Positions 49,153 through 59,668 of a stretch of 64,000 bases of DNA are shown one piece after another. Made by a program: the position numbers and the translations under genes. Source of the DNA: Lutibaculum baratangense AMV1 (GTDB lineage Bacteria > Pseudomonadota > Alphaproteobacteria > Rhizobiales > Tepidamorphaceae); contig NZ_AWXZ01000035.1 in the NCBI RefSeq assembly GCF_000496075.1, forward strand, positions 1 through 64,000, written 5' to 3'. Within the stretch, counting starts at the first letter, position 1. Each line of letters starts with the position of its first letter. The notes under the pieces are model-generated. The model made no database searches. It was given only the letters and a program-made list of their open reading frames with translations, and was not told the DNA's origin.

Positions 49153-49965
49153 ATGGACGTATCACGATCGCTCAACTGGAGCGCCCGCGGGGGCTATGCC
49201 GCGCGCGGCGTCGTCTATCTCGTCGTGGGCACCATGGCGGTGCTCGCGGCGATCGGCTCGGGCGCGGCGGAGGACACGCAAGGGGCGCTGCGCGAGATCC
49301 TGAACCAGCCGCTCGGCGGCGTGCTCCTCGGCATCGTGGCGCTCGGCCTCGTCTTCTTCGCGATCTGGCGGCTGATCCAGGCCTTCGGCGACCCCGACGG
49401 GCTCGGGACGGGCGGCAAGGGGCTCGTGATCCGCGCCGGCATGCTGGGCAGCGCGATCATCCACCTCGCGCTCGCGGTCTTCGCGGCGAGCCTGATCTTC
49501 AGCGTCAGCATCGGCGGCGGCAGCGGCGGGGGAGGCGGCGACCCGACGGCGGGCTGGCTCTCCTGGCTGTTCGGCCGCGACTGGGGGCGCTGGGTGGCGC
49601 TCGGCATCGCCCTCGTGCCGGTCGGCATCGGCATCGCCCATATCGTGAAGGGGTGGAAGGCCAGCTACGAGCGCTACATGATGGCGGACGCCGAGACGCT
49701 GCGGCGCATCAGGCCGGTCTGCGCCTTCGGGCTCATCGCGCGCGGCGTGACCTTCATCGTGATCGGCATCCTCGCCTTCTACGGCGGCGGCATCTACGAC
49801 GCCAACGACGCGCCTGGGCTCGACGAGGCGCTGCAGTGGATCCAGGACCTGCCCTTCGGCTGGCTCCTCCTCCTGATGGTCGCGCTCGGCCTCATCGCCT
49901 TCGCGGCCTATGCGTTCGTGGAGGCGTGGTACCGCCGGATCGGCGTCGAGCGGGCGGGCGTCTGA
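49153..49965 (+). CDS. DUF1206 membrane protein
   Basis: 270 aa with six membrane segments in three two-helix repeats, each beginning with an ARGxxY/F-type motif (ARGGYAARGVVYLVVG, VIRAGMLGSAIIHLAL, GLIARGVTFIVIGI). A Gly-rich loop (GGGSGGGGGD) lies after repeat two. The triplicated layout is the DUF1206 hallmark. Function is unknown. It is divergent from the PAP2 gene. Confidence 0.88.
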   Translation: MDVSRSLNWSARGGYAARGVVYLVVGTMAVLAAIGSGAAEDTQGALREILNQPLGGVLLGIVALGLVFFAIWRLIQAFGDPDGLGTGGKGLVIRAGMLGSAIIHLALAVFAASLIFSVSIGGGSGGGGGDPTAGWLSWLFGRDWGRWVALGIALVPVGIGIAHIVKGWKASYERYMMADAETLRRIRPVCAFGLIARGVTFIVIGILAFYGGGIYDANDAPGLDEALQWIQDLPFGWLLLLMVALGLIAFAAYAFVEAWYRRIGVERAGV

Positions 49966-50048
49966 GGCACTCCGGGAGAGCACATCGAGGGAATGCGCGG
50001 GCCCGGGCGGCGGGCTCGAAGCCCCTCCGCCCGGACCTCGCGTCGCGT

Positions 50049-50165
50049 TCAGTTCAGGATGTAGCCGATCGCGTAGAGCGCAGCGATGAAGGCGCCTGCG
50101 CCGGCCCACATCTTCCAGGCGGGCGTGTCGGACTGAGTCTCGTGGGTGTCGTTCTCGATCGTCAT
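50049..50165 (-). CDS. 38-residue single-pass membrane protein
   Basis: A short open frame reading MTIENDTHETQSD, then TPAWKMWAGAGAFIAALYAIG and ending YILN. The acidic N-terminus followed by one clean membrane helix looks like a genuine small membrane protein rather than chance. It lies just downstream of the DUF1206 gene on the other strand. Shine-Dalgarno support is weak. Function is unknown. Confidence 0.5.
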   Translation of the reverse strand: MTIENDTHETQSDTPAWKMWAGAGAFIAALYAIGYILN

Positions 50166-50236
50166 GGGTCTGGTCTCGCTCTCGAATCGCGATTGAAGTC
50201 GGATGAAGACGAAGTCGGTGCCGCCGGCACGTCCGG

Positions 50237-50689
50237 TCAGGCGGCCTCGCCGGACGGCCGGGCGTGAAGGCGCGCGGTCTTCGAGAGCGGGAGAGGGGGC
50301 GCGCGGGCGTTCGCGCTGCCGGCGGGCGGGCGCTTCGCGGCGCGGAGGTGGCCGGGCGGCGCGAAGGCGAAGCGCCCGGCGGACGCCGCCCCGCCGGCCT
50401 CGGCGGGCAGGGCGGGGGTGGCGTCGGGGGAACGGGGGCCGCTGGCCGGGCTCGCGGCGCGCAGTTCGGCCGTCCGCGTCGCGGGCTGGGCCTCGGGCGC
50501 GGCGAGGGCGAGCTCGGGCGCACCTGAGATCGTGACGCGCAGGAGGCTCGACAGCGGCGCGCCGGCCTGCAGCGCGCCGAGGACGAAGAAGAGCGCGAGG
50601 CAGGCTGCCAGGCCGCGCCGGCAGGCCTTCACGACGTCAAACCCCGCGCGGTCGCGCTCCAACGAGGTCGTCCTCCAGGGCAGCCGCAC
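50237..50689 (-). CDS. Hypothetical membrane-anchored protein
   Basis: 150 aa. A basic N-terminus is followed by a membrane segment (GLAACLALFFVLGALQAGA) and an Ala/Pro/Arg-rich, probably disordered tail. The low-complexity tail makes it hard to separate from chance, but the start plus membrane helix are reasonable. No family recognised. Confidence 0.4.
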   Translation of the reverse strand: MRLPWRTTSLERDRAGFDVVKACRRGLAACLALFFVLGALQAGAPLSSLLRVTISGAPELALAAPEAQPATRTAELRAASPASGPRSPDATPALPAEAGGAASAGRFAFAPPGHLRAAKRPPAGSANARAPPLPLSKTARLHARPSGEAA

Positions 50690-50814
50690 CTGCTGCTGCT
50701 GAAGAAGAAGATTAGGGCCGGCGTGCCCCCGCGTCCAGCGTTTCCCCTGCGGCAGCGCGATGGGTCGGGTGGGAGACCGAAGGGGCGCGTGGCAGGGACC
50801 CCCGCTTGCCGCTC

Positions 50815-50834
50815 ATCCCGGCGCAGGCCGGGAT
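50815..50834. repeat. REP-like palindrome
   Basis: ATCCCGGC GCAG GCCGGGAT: an 8-bp perfect stem with a 4-base loop, the form of the common alphaproteobacterial 'tcatcccggcg..ccgggatc' intergenic palindromes. Only one copy was noticed in the window. Confidence 0.6.
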
Positions 50835-50850
50835 CCGTAGCCCGATGGCA

Positions 50851-51060
50851 TTCACGGCCGGTCCGCTCGCGGTCGCGCATCATGAGGTGGTGGTTCATCG
50901 TCGCGAAGACACCCTCCTCACGCAGCCGCATGAACCAGCGATAGACCGTGCTCGCCGGCGGGAAACAGTCCGGCACCATGTGCCAGGGGCACCCCGAGCG
51001 CAGCACGTAGAAGATGGCATCGACGATCTCGCGCATCGGCCAGCGGCGCGGCCTCTCCAC
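50851..51060 (-). mobile_element. IS5-family transposase fragment (DUF4096)
   Basis: About 70 codons resemble the N-terminal domain of IS5-type transposases: RPRRWPMREIVDAIFYVLRSG, then CPWHMVPDCFPPASTVYRWF and EEGVFATMNHHLMM. The usual start (with a 'DLTDEEW'-like sequence) and the whole catalytic DDE part are missing; the frame runs into unrelated sequence on both sides. No terminal inverted repeats were found. This is a dead remnant. Confidence 0.8.
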
Positions 51061-51164
51061 TTGCGAATGAATCCCGCGCGGTCCCCCCGCGCGGGCTCTT
51101 GTCGTCTCCATCCGGCCCGGCGGCCCGACGCCGCCAGCGCCACAGCTTAGCGGCCTAGCCGCCC

Positions 51165-53780
<2,616 letters not shown>

Positions 53781-53900
53781 CTCGTTCCCTCATTCTCGGC
53801 ACGGTTCCCGCGGCCCTGGTGGCGGCGCCGGCGGGAACGCCCTAAAGGTGGCCGTGCGTTCCGCTGCCTGAGGCGTGGCGGACGCCCGTCTTCCCGCTTC

Positions 53901-53928
53901 ATATGGTGTTGCCCTTGCGCCACAAAAG
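53901..53928 (-). promoter_or_regulatory. Candidate sigma-32 promoter of clpB
   Basis: On the minus strand, CTTTTGT, 13 bases, then CACCATAT, about 120 bases before the clpB ATG. The -10 part matches the heat-shock consensus CCCCATNT at seven of eight positions; the -35 part is weak. Spacing and target gene fit. Confidence 0.4.
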
Positions 53929-53968
53929 GGGAGGGCACCACCTTCCTCGACGACCGGAGACACGGACC

Positions 53969-54736
53969 TTGACCCTTGGACGCCTGACCCGGATCCGACG
54001 TTACCCCGTGAAGGGGCTCGGCCCCGATGCGCTGGATCAAACCGAGCTGACGCCGGGCGAGACGATCGCCCACGACCGCGGCTGGGCGATCGAGAACGGC
54101 CGCTCGGGCTTCGACCCCGAGGCGCCGGAGCACCTGCCGAAGATCAAGTTCCTGATGCTGATGAAGAACGAGCGGCTGGCGGCGCTTCAGACGCGCTTCG
54201 AGGAAGAGACGCGGACGCTGACGATCTTCCGGCACGGCAAGCGCGTGGCCGGCGGCCGGCTCGACGACCCGCTGGGCCGGCAGATCCTCGAGCAGTTCTT
54301 CGCGGGCTACATGGCGGGCGAGTTGCGCGGCGCGCCGAAGATCCTGCGGGCCGAGGATTTCAGCTTCTCCGACGTGCCGGCGAAGGTCGTCTCGATCATC
54401 AACCAGGCGAGCCTGACTGATCTCGAGCGGGTGACGCATGCGCCGGTCGATCCCGACCGGTTCCGGGCGAACCTCCTGATCGAGGGCTTGAAGCCGTGGG
54501 CGGAGTTCGTCCTCGTCGGGCAGGAGATCGGCATAGGCGAGGCGCGGCTGAAGGTGATCGAGCCGATCCAGCGTTGTGCGGCGGTGAATGTCGACCCGCA
54601 GACCGGCGCCCGCGACATGCAGATCCCCCGCCTCCTCGACCAGAATTTCGGCCACCAGGATTTCGGGGTGTACGCGGAAGTGGTCGAAGGCGGGACGGTG
54701 CGCGTGGGGGATAGGGTGGAGATGGCGGGGGAGTGA
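53969..54736 (+). CDS. MOSC domain protein (YcbX/mARC-like)
   Basis: 255 aa from TTG 53969. The N-terminal beta-barrel (LTRIRRYPVKGLGPD, then HDRGWAIENG) is followed by a MOSC domain with PDRFRANLLIEGL, and Cys in IEPIQRCAAVNVDPQTG as the probable molybdenum ligand. Relatives reduce N-hydroxylated compounds with the molybdenum cofactor. The TTG has GGAGA nine bases upstream. Divergent from clpB. Confidence 0.88.
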   Translation: MTLGRLTRIRRYPVKGLGPDALDQTELTPGETIAHDRGWAIENGRSGFDPEAPEHLPKIKFLMLMKNERLAALQTRFEEETRTLTIFRHGKRVAGGRLDDPLGRQILEQFFAGYMAGELRGAPKILRAEDFSFSDVPAKVVSIINQASLTDLERVTHAPVDPDRFRANLLIEGLKPWAEFVLVGQEIGIGEARLKVIEPIQRCAAVNVDPQTGARDMQIPRLLDQNFGHQDFGVYAEVVEGGTVRVGDRVEMAGE

Positions 54737-54764
54737 GGGGGCGGAGCCGGCGGCGAGCGGCCCG

Positions 54765-55478
54765 CTAGCGGGGCTGGATCTGCGGATCTCTGACGCCGCG
54801 GGAAGGGGAGAGAGGCTCCCACGGATCGAGCAGCCGGGTGATGATGTTCGCCTTGTGAACGTGAAACAGCTCGTAGCCGCTCGCCCAGTACCCGCCCGGA
54901 CGGTCGAGGCAGCCCTCCTGCACGAGGAAGCGGATGAACTGCGGGTCGACACCGGCGTCGCGCAGGAGGGTCGTGAAGCGCGCGGTGAGCGTCAGGGAGG
55001 GCACGTTAGTGCCGGGCGGGCACGCCCCATGGAACATCCAAGCACTTGCGCCGCCCGCGACCCGGGTCTCGGCCTGCATGAAGACGAGCACGCATGCCGA
55101 GAGGCATCGCCTGCCCTGGCGAACGAGCGTCTTGAGCGTCACACGGGCCCGCATGTCCGCCAGAACGTCAATCACCTTGCTCGCCTCGTTCAGTTCGCCT
55201 CCGACGCTGTCGAGTTCGAGGATCACCCTTTCGATGCTCTCGCCGAGCTCCTGCGAAATCGCCTGGAGGTCGTCGGCCATCGGGTGGTCGATCGGCCCCT
55301 CGTACCGAAGAATGACAGTAGATTCCGGAACCGACGCGTTTTCTGATCGCGTCACGAGCGAGAAGCCCGCCATGGTCGGGCCATGGTCTTCCAGCTCGCC
55401 CGCGCGAACAGGTCCAAGCAGCAAGAGAAGCCCGCCGACCAGCGAAGCGATCAATGTCCGGACCTTTTCGGGCCTCAC
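54765..55478 (-). CDS. Exported Clp/crotonase-fold protein, possible serine peptidase
   Basis: 237 aa from GTG 55478, where a signal peptide begins (KVRTLIASLVGGLLLLLGP). The core resembles the ClpP/SppA superfamily: ILELDSVGGELNEASKVID and GRRCLSACVLVFMQAETRV, with Ser in CLSAC as a possible nucleophile, and FHGACPPG. Peptidase activity is an inference. In-frame ATGs at 55547 and 55628 would hide the signal peptide; 55628 would also overlap the next gene. Function is unknown. Confidence 0.68.
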   Translation of the reverse strand: MRPEKVRTLIASLVGGLLLLLGPVRAGELEDHGPTMAGFSLVTRSENASVPESTVILRYEGPIDHPMADDLQAISQELGESIERVILELDSVGGELNEASKVIDVLADMRARVTLKTLVRQGRRCLSACVLVFMQAETRVAGGASAWMFHGACPPGTNVPSLTLTARFTTLLRDAGVDPQFIRFLVQEGCLDRPGGYWASGYELFHVHKANIITRLLDPWEPLSPSRGVRDPQIQPR

Positions 55479-55578
55479 GAAATGTAGCTCGAGAGCGTCG
55501 CGCAGAAAGCAGCGGGACGCGGTGCGGCCGCGCGCAGACGGCCCGGACATGGCCGATGGCGCTCTCGCACCTCGAGCC

Positions 55579-55812
55579 TCAGCAAGACCGGCCGCGCATG
55601 TCATCGGGGGGCTCACGCATCGGTTCACCTTCCGAGCAGATCCAGACTGCGGGATGGTCGAGCGGGTGAAGGCGAGATTCGCGCTCGGCGAACGTCTTCC
55701 GCTCGAAGCACAGCCTCTCGCTCGCGTAGGGCCGCGGGGCCCAGCCGTCGAATTCTTGGCCCGGCACCCAGAGTCCGTTCACGAGGAAGAACACGTTCAG
55801 CCACCACTGCAT
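55579..55812 (-). CDS. Small tryptophan-rich hypothetical protein
   Basis: 77 aa starting MQWWLNVFFLVNGLWVPG, a hydrophobic start that could be a signal or anchor. GQEFDGWAPRPYASERLCFERK and HPLDHPAVWICSEG follow; two cysteines may pair. The pattern of Trp, Cys and Pro residues looks conserved rather than random. It lies directly upstream of the Clp-fold gene in the same direction. Confidence 0.55.
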   Translation of the reverse strand: MQWWLNVFFLVNGLWVPGQEFDGWAPRPYASERLCFERKTFAERESRLHPLDHPAVWICSEGEPMREPPDDMRGRSC

Positions 55813-56085
55813 GACCCGGCGTCTCCCGTCCCTATCCTGCCTGCTCGTGCCAACCGGCTCGCCATACATTGCCTCGACCGGCCGCCGCGCCCCTTGATGC
55901 GGATCAAGGCTGCGTCGGACAGGGCGGCACGGGAAGCCGGCAGCGCCGGCCGTCATGGGGGCGTCGCCGCCCGACTGGTCGCCTTGGGCGAGGGCGGTGC
56001 CGCTGGCGGTGGCAGGCGGTGCCGAGGCTGCGGGCGACTGAACGGCATGTCGGCGTGCCGCTCGGGGCGACCCGCCGCTCGGGCC

Positions 56086-57066
56086 TCAGCTCGTTCGGCC
56101 GCGGGACGGGCCGGGGCGGGGCGCGTCGGGGGCGGGGGTTCGTGCCGGGGCCTGGTCGTGGACGGTTCGCTCGAAGGCCGCGCCCGCTTCTCCGACCCAT
56201 TCGAGGAAGCCCCGGACGAAGGGGTTGCTCGACCGCCTCCGGGCCGAGGTCGCCCAGTAGGTCGTGCCGAAATCGTGGACGCCGTCCGCCAGGGAGGCGA
56301 GGCGTCCTTCTGAGAGGAGGGCGTCGTTGATCGAGCGCCAGCCGAGCATGATGCCGTGGCCGTCGAGCGCGGCCTGCGTCGCCTGGACGTAATTGTCGAA
56401 GGTCTGCCGGGGCCCTGTCGGCGGGTCGATGCGCTTGGCGGCGAAGTAGTCCCGCCACCCAGCCCAGTGGTTGCCGTGCGGCGTGCGGACCTCGATCAGC
56501 GGAACGGTGCGGAGCACCGCGAGGTCGGAGCCGAGAGCGGCCATCCTCCGTGGCTGTCCGGCCGGAAAGGCGCGCTCCTCGAAGACCTTCACGGTCTCGC
56601 CGTCGTCCCAGGGGGCGGGGCCGTAGCGCAGCGCCACGTCGATCCCGGCGGAGAAGGCCGGCATGTCGGAGGGGGGCGCCTGGACGCTCACCATCGCATC
56701 GGGAAACCGGCCGTAGAACGCCGACAGCCTCGGCATCAGCCAGTAGGTCGCCATGCCGATCGTGCAGGACACGGTGATCTGCCGGTCGTCGGCGCCCGCG
56801 CTGAGCCTTATCTCGTCGACCACCTCGCCGATCTGCCCGAGGCTCGCGCGGGTCACCCGCGCCAGGCGCTCGCCCGCCTCGGTGGCGACGGAGGGCTTGG
56901 TCGTCCTGTCGAAGAGGGGAACGCCGACCCAGGCCTCCAGGGACTTGATCGCCTGGCTGACCGCCGGGCGCGTCACGTTCAGCTCCGCGGCCGCGAGGCG
57001 CATCGAGCCGAGCCTGCGAACGGCCTCGAAGGTGACGAGGAGGCGAAGGGGAGGCAGCCTCTGCAT
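56086..57066 (-). CDS. LysR-family regulator (GcvA-like)
   Basis: 326 aa. The N-terminal winged helix has LPPLRLLVTFEAVRRLGSMRLAA and NVTRPAVSQAIKSLEAWVGVPLF; the remainder is a periplasmic-binding-like effector domain. It is divergent from the TauD-type oxygenase/aldolase operon with about 100 bases between, the typical LysR layout, so it probably activates that operon on binding a substrate-derived ligand. Confidence 0.92.
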   Translation of the reverse strand: MQRLPPLRLLVTFEAVRRLGSMRLAAAELNVTRPAVSQAIKSLEAWVGVPLFDRTTKPSVATEAGERLARVTRASLGQIGEVVDEIRLSAGADDRQITVSCTIGMATYWLMPRLSAFYGRFPDAMVSVQAPPSDMPAFSAGIDVALRYGPAPWDDGETVKVFEERAFPAGQPRRMAALGSDLAVLRTVPLIEVRTPHGNHWAGWRDYFAAKRIDPPTGPRQTFDNYVQATQAALDGHGIMLGWRSINDALLSEGRLASLADGVHDFGTTYWATSARRRSSNPFVRGFLEWVGEAGAAFERTVHDQAPARTPAPDAPRPGPSRGRTS

Positions 57067-57170
57067 GTAAACCTGGAGCTTACCTCGGCTTTAGCGATTT
57101 CGGCCTTCTCCGGCGGGCTCAGGGCGCGCTTCCTTGGGCGGATCTTACCATCAGCCGGGAAGGGACACCA

Positions 57171-58310
57171 ATGAACGTGATGACAGCCCCCGTGGCCTCC
57201 GCCGTCACCCTCGGCACGAAAGGGCTGACGCTTTCACTTTCGAAGGGCGATGCCTATTTCAACTACTACTGGCTGCGCGACAACGATCCCACGAGCTTCA
57301 ACCCGGAGACGCGGGAGCGCAGCTTCGACATCTTCCACCTGAGCGAGGCGCCCGTCGCCCGCTCGGCCACGGTGGAGGGCGACGCGCTGCTGATTGACTG
57401 GGCGAACGAAGACCACACGACCCGGATGCCGCTGGAGTGGCTCGAGGCCTATGCCGGCGGCAACCGCCGCCCCGATCCGGCCGACCTGGCGCGGCGGCCG
57501 TGGTACGGCGACCATTATCCCGAGGTCGCCCGCTTCACCCACGCCGAGGTCACGTCCGACGGCGAGAAGCGCCGCCAGTGGCTCGAGGCGCTGATCGTGG
57601 AGGGCGTCGCCGTCGTCACCGAGATGCCCGACACCGACGCCGCGCTGACCGAGCTCGCGAACCAGATGGGGCAGGTGCGCCCGACCTTCTTCGGCACCTA
57701 TTTCGACGTGAAGACGCACATCAACCCGACCAACACGGCCTACACCGCCTCCGCGCTCGAGCTGCACACCGACACGCCCGCCGAAGAGCATGCGCCGGGC
57801 ATCCAGCTCCTGCACATGCGCGCGAACACGGTCGAGGGCGGGCGCAACCTGTTCGGCGACGGCATGGCCGCGGCCAACGACTTCCGCGAGATCGACCCGA
57901 AGGGCTTCCGCCTGCTGGCGGAGACCGACGTGCCGTTCTACTGCGAGCACGACGACTACGACATGCGGTCCTGGCAGCGGATCATCGAGCTCGACCAGTA
58001 TGGCGAGGTGTCCGGCCTGACGATCAGCCAGCACATGCTGGACCTCGTGGACCTGCCGCAGACATTGCTCGACGACTGGTATCCGGCGTTCTGCCGCTTC
58101 GGCAAGCTCCTGCAGGACGACAAGTACGTCATGCGCTTCACCCTGAAGGCCGGCGAGTGCATCGTCTTCGACAACCACCGCATCGTGCACGGCCGGGCCG
58201 CCTACACCGCCTCGAGCGGCGACCGCTATATCCGCGGCTGCTATACGGACCGGGCGGAGATGCGCTCGACCTACCGCGCGCTGGTGGCCGAGGGGAGGTT
58301 CAAGCGATGA
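57171..58310 (+). CDS. TauD/gamma-butyrobetaine-hydroxylase-like oxygenase
   Basis: 379 aa Fe(II)/2-oxoglutarate dioxygenase. An N-terminal DUF971-like domain (YYWLRDNDPTSFNPETRERSF) is followed by a TauD fold with the metal triad His199-x-Asp201 (LELHTDTP) and His340 (RIVHGRAAY), plus Arg355 for 2-oxoglutarate. The cysteines that bind zinc in the N-terminal domain of gamma-butyrobetaine hydroxylase are absent. The substrate is unknown; a quaternary amine or related compound is possible. Its stop overlaps the aldolase start by four bases. Confidence 0.88.
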   Translation: MNVMTAPVASAVTLGTKGLTLSLSKGDAYFNYYWLRDNDPTSFNPETRERSFDIFHLSEAPVARSATVEGDALLIDWANEDHTTRMPLEWLEAYAGGNRRPDPADLARRPWYGDHYPEVARFTHAEVTSDGEKRRQWLEALIVEGVAVVTEMPDTDAALTELANQMGQVRPTFFGTYFDVKTHINPTNTAYTASALELHTDTPAEEHAPGIQLLHMRANTVEGGRNLFGDGMAAANDFREIDPKGFRLLAETDVPFYCEHDDYDMRSWQRIIELDQYGEVSGLTISQHMLDLVDLPQTLLDDWYPAFCRFGKLLQDDKYVMRFTLKAGECIVFDNHRIVHGRAAYTASSGDRYIRGCYTDRAEMRSTYRALVAEGRFKR

Positions 58311-59053
58311 ACGTCGCAGCCCGGGTTGCAGGCTCCGACGTCGCCGATCCTGCCGCGCTGCGGCAGGACCTGGCCGCGGCCTTCCGGCTCTGCCACAGAT
58401 TCGGCTGGAGCGAGTCCGTCGGCAACCACTTCAGCGCCGCGCTGTCCGCCGACGGGCGACGGTTCCTGCTGAACCGGCGCTGGCAGCATTTCGCGACGAT
58501 CCGGCCGGAAGACCTCCTCGAGCTCGACCTCGACGCGCCGCCCGACATGGAGGGGCCGGATGCGCCGGACCCGTCGGCCTGGGCGGTCCACGGCACGCTC
58601 CACCGGGAGGCGCCGCACGCGCGGGTCATCCTGCACTGCCACTCGCCTTATGCGACGGCGCTCGCCTGCCTGCAGGACCCGACCATGCCGCCCATCGACA
58701 ACAACACGGCGCGGTTCTTCGGCCGGATCGGCTACGACCTTCAGTTCGGCGGGATCTCCGACAACGAGGCGGAAGGGCAGCACCTGGCGCGCGCCCTGGG
58801 CGACAAGTCGGTCCTCGTCATGGGCAACCACGGCGTGACCGTCACCGGCGAGACCGTGGCCGATGCCTTCGAGGACCTCTATTTCTTCGAGAAGGCGGCG
58901 CAGACCGTAATCCTCGCGCGGTCGTCTGGTCAGCCGCTCTCGATCCTCAGCGACGAGGTCGCGCAGAACACCGCCGATGGCTGGGTCGCGTATCGGGGGA
59001 TGGCACAGCGGCACTTCGACTACCTGAAATCGACGCTCGACCGCGAAGGTTGA
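58307..59053 (+). CDS. Class II aldolase/adducin-family protein
   Basis: 248 aa. Zinc ligands are His110 and His112 (ILHCHSPY) and His175 (MGNHGV). SVGNHFSAAL and MPPIDNNTARFFG are family features. Members are aldolases, epimerases or decarboxylases, so the reaction is not fixed. It is translationally coupled to the oxygenase (ATGA), suggesting that it acts on the hydroxylated product. Confidence 0.88.
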   Translation: MNVAARVAGSDVADPAALRQDLAAAFRLCHRFGWSESVGNHFSAALSADGRRFLLNRRWQHFATIRPEDLLELDLDAPPDMEGPDAPDPSAWAVHGTLHREAPHARVILHCHSPYATALACLQDPTMPPIDNNTARFFGRIGYDLQFGGISDNEAEGQHLARALGDKSVLVMGNHGVTVTGETVADAFEDLYFFEKAAQTVILARSSGQPLSILSDEVAQNTADGWVAYRGMAQRHFDYLKSTLDREG

Positions 59054-59160
59054 GGCTATCTGCGCCGGTGCGACCAGTGGGCGACGGCGCATGCAGATGC
59101 GTCGCCGCCGTGCGTGCCGGCTCGTCGTGAACATCGCCTGGCCCGGTTGCGAAGATCATC

Positions 59161-59532
59161 ATGGCCGCTTCGGAGAAGATGACCGGCCCTGCCGGCGCGG
59201 CATGCCCTGGGGGTCTCGCGGCAGACGCCTTTCCGCACGGCACCGTGCACGAAGCAGCCGACGATCTTCGGGTGGCGGTTCAGTCGGACCCCGAAGCGCT
59301 CGCGCTGTGGGAGAAGCTGACGCCGCTCGGGCGGAACGAGTTCATCTGCTGGGTGGAGGATGCGAAACGAGCCGCCACGCGGCAGCGCCGGATCGTGCGG
59401 ACCTGCGAGGAGCTGAAGGAGGGCAAGACGCGGCCCTCCTGCTGGGCGGGCTGCATCCACCGGACCGACAAGCCGCCGAGCCGATGGCAGCAGGCGGTGC
59501 TGATCGACGGGAAGAGAAAGAAGGCGCCGTGA
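59161..59532 (+). CDS. YdeI/OmpD-associated-family protein
   Basis: 123 aa. The conserved segment LTPLGRNEFICWVEDAKRAATRQRRI followed by EELKEGKTRPSCWAGCIHR is typical of the YdeI family (also called bacteriocin-protection proteins). No signal peptide. Molecular function is not established. The N-terminal 45 residues are variable; GTG or ATG starts further in are possible. Confidence 0.8.
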   Translation: MAASEKMTGPAGAACPGGLAADAFPHGTVHEAADDLRVAVQSDPEALALWEKLTPLGRNEFICWVEDAKRAATRQRRIVRTCEELKEGKTRPSCWAGCIHRTDKPPSRWQQAVLIDGKRKKAP

Positions 59533-59668
59533 GGCGCCGCGCGGGCGACCTGGCGGCGCCCGGTTCGGCGCAGCGGCGCGGCGGGTGTCGGCGTCGAAGG
59601 GGCGTCCGGGGCGATGGGATCCGCCCCGGCGACGGGTGCATAGGCCGGCCGCTCCCGAGGGCGAACCC

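Larger units (their letters stand above)
50690..51164. other. Gene-poor region with an IS remnant beside clpB
   Basis: About 475 bases without an intact gene. It contains a REP-like palindrome (50815-50834) and a fragment of an IS5-type transposase (50851-51060). The rest looks like decayed sequence. Confidence 0.6.
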
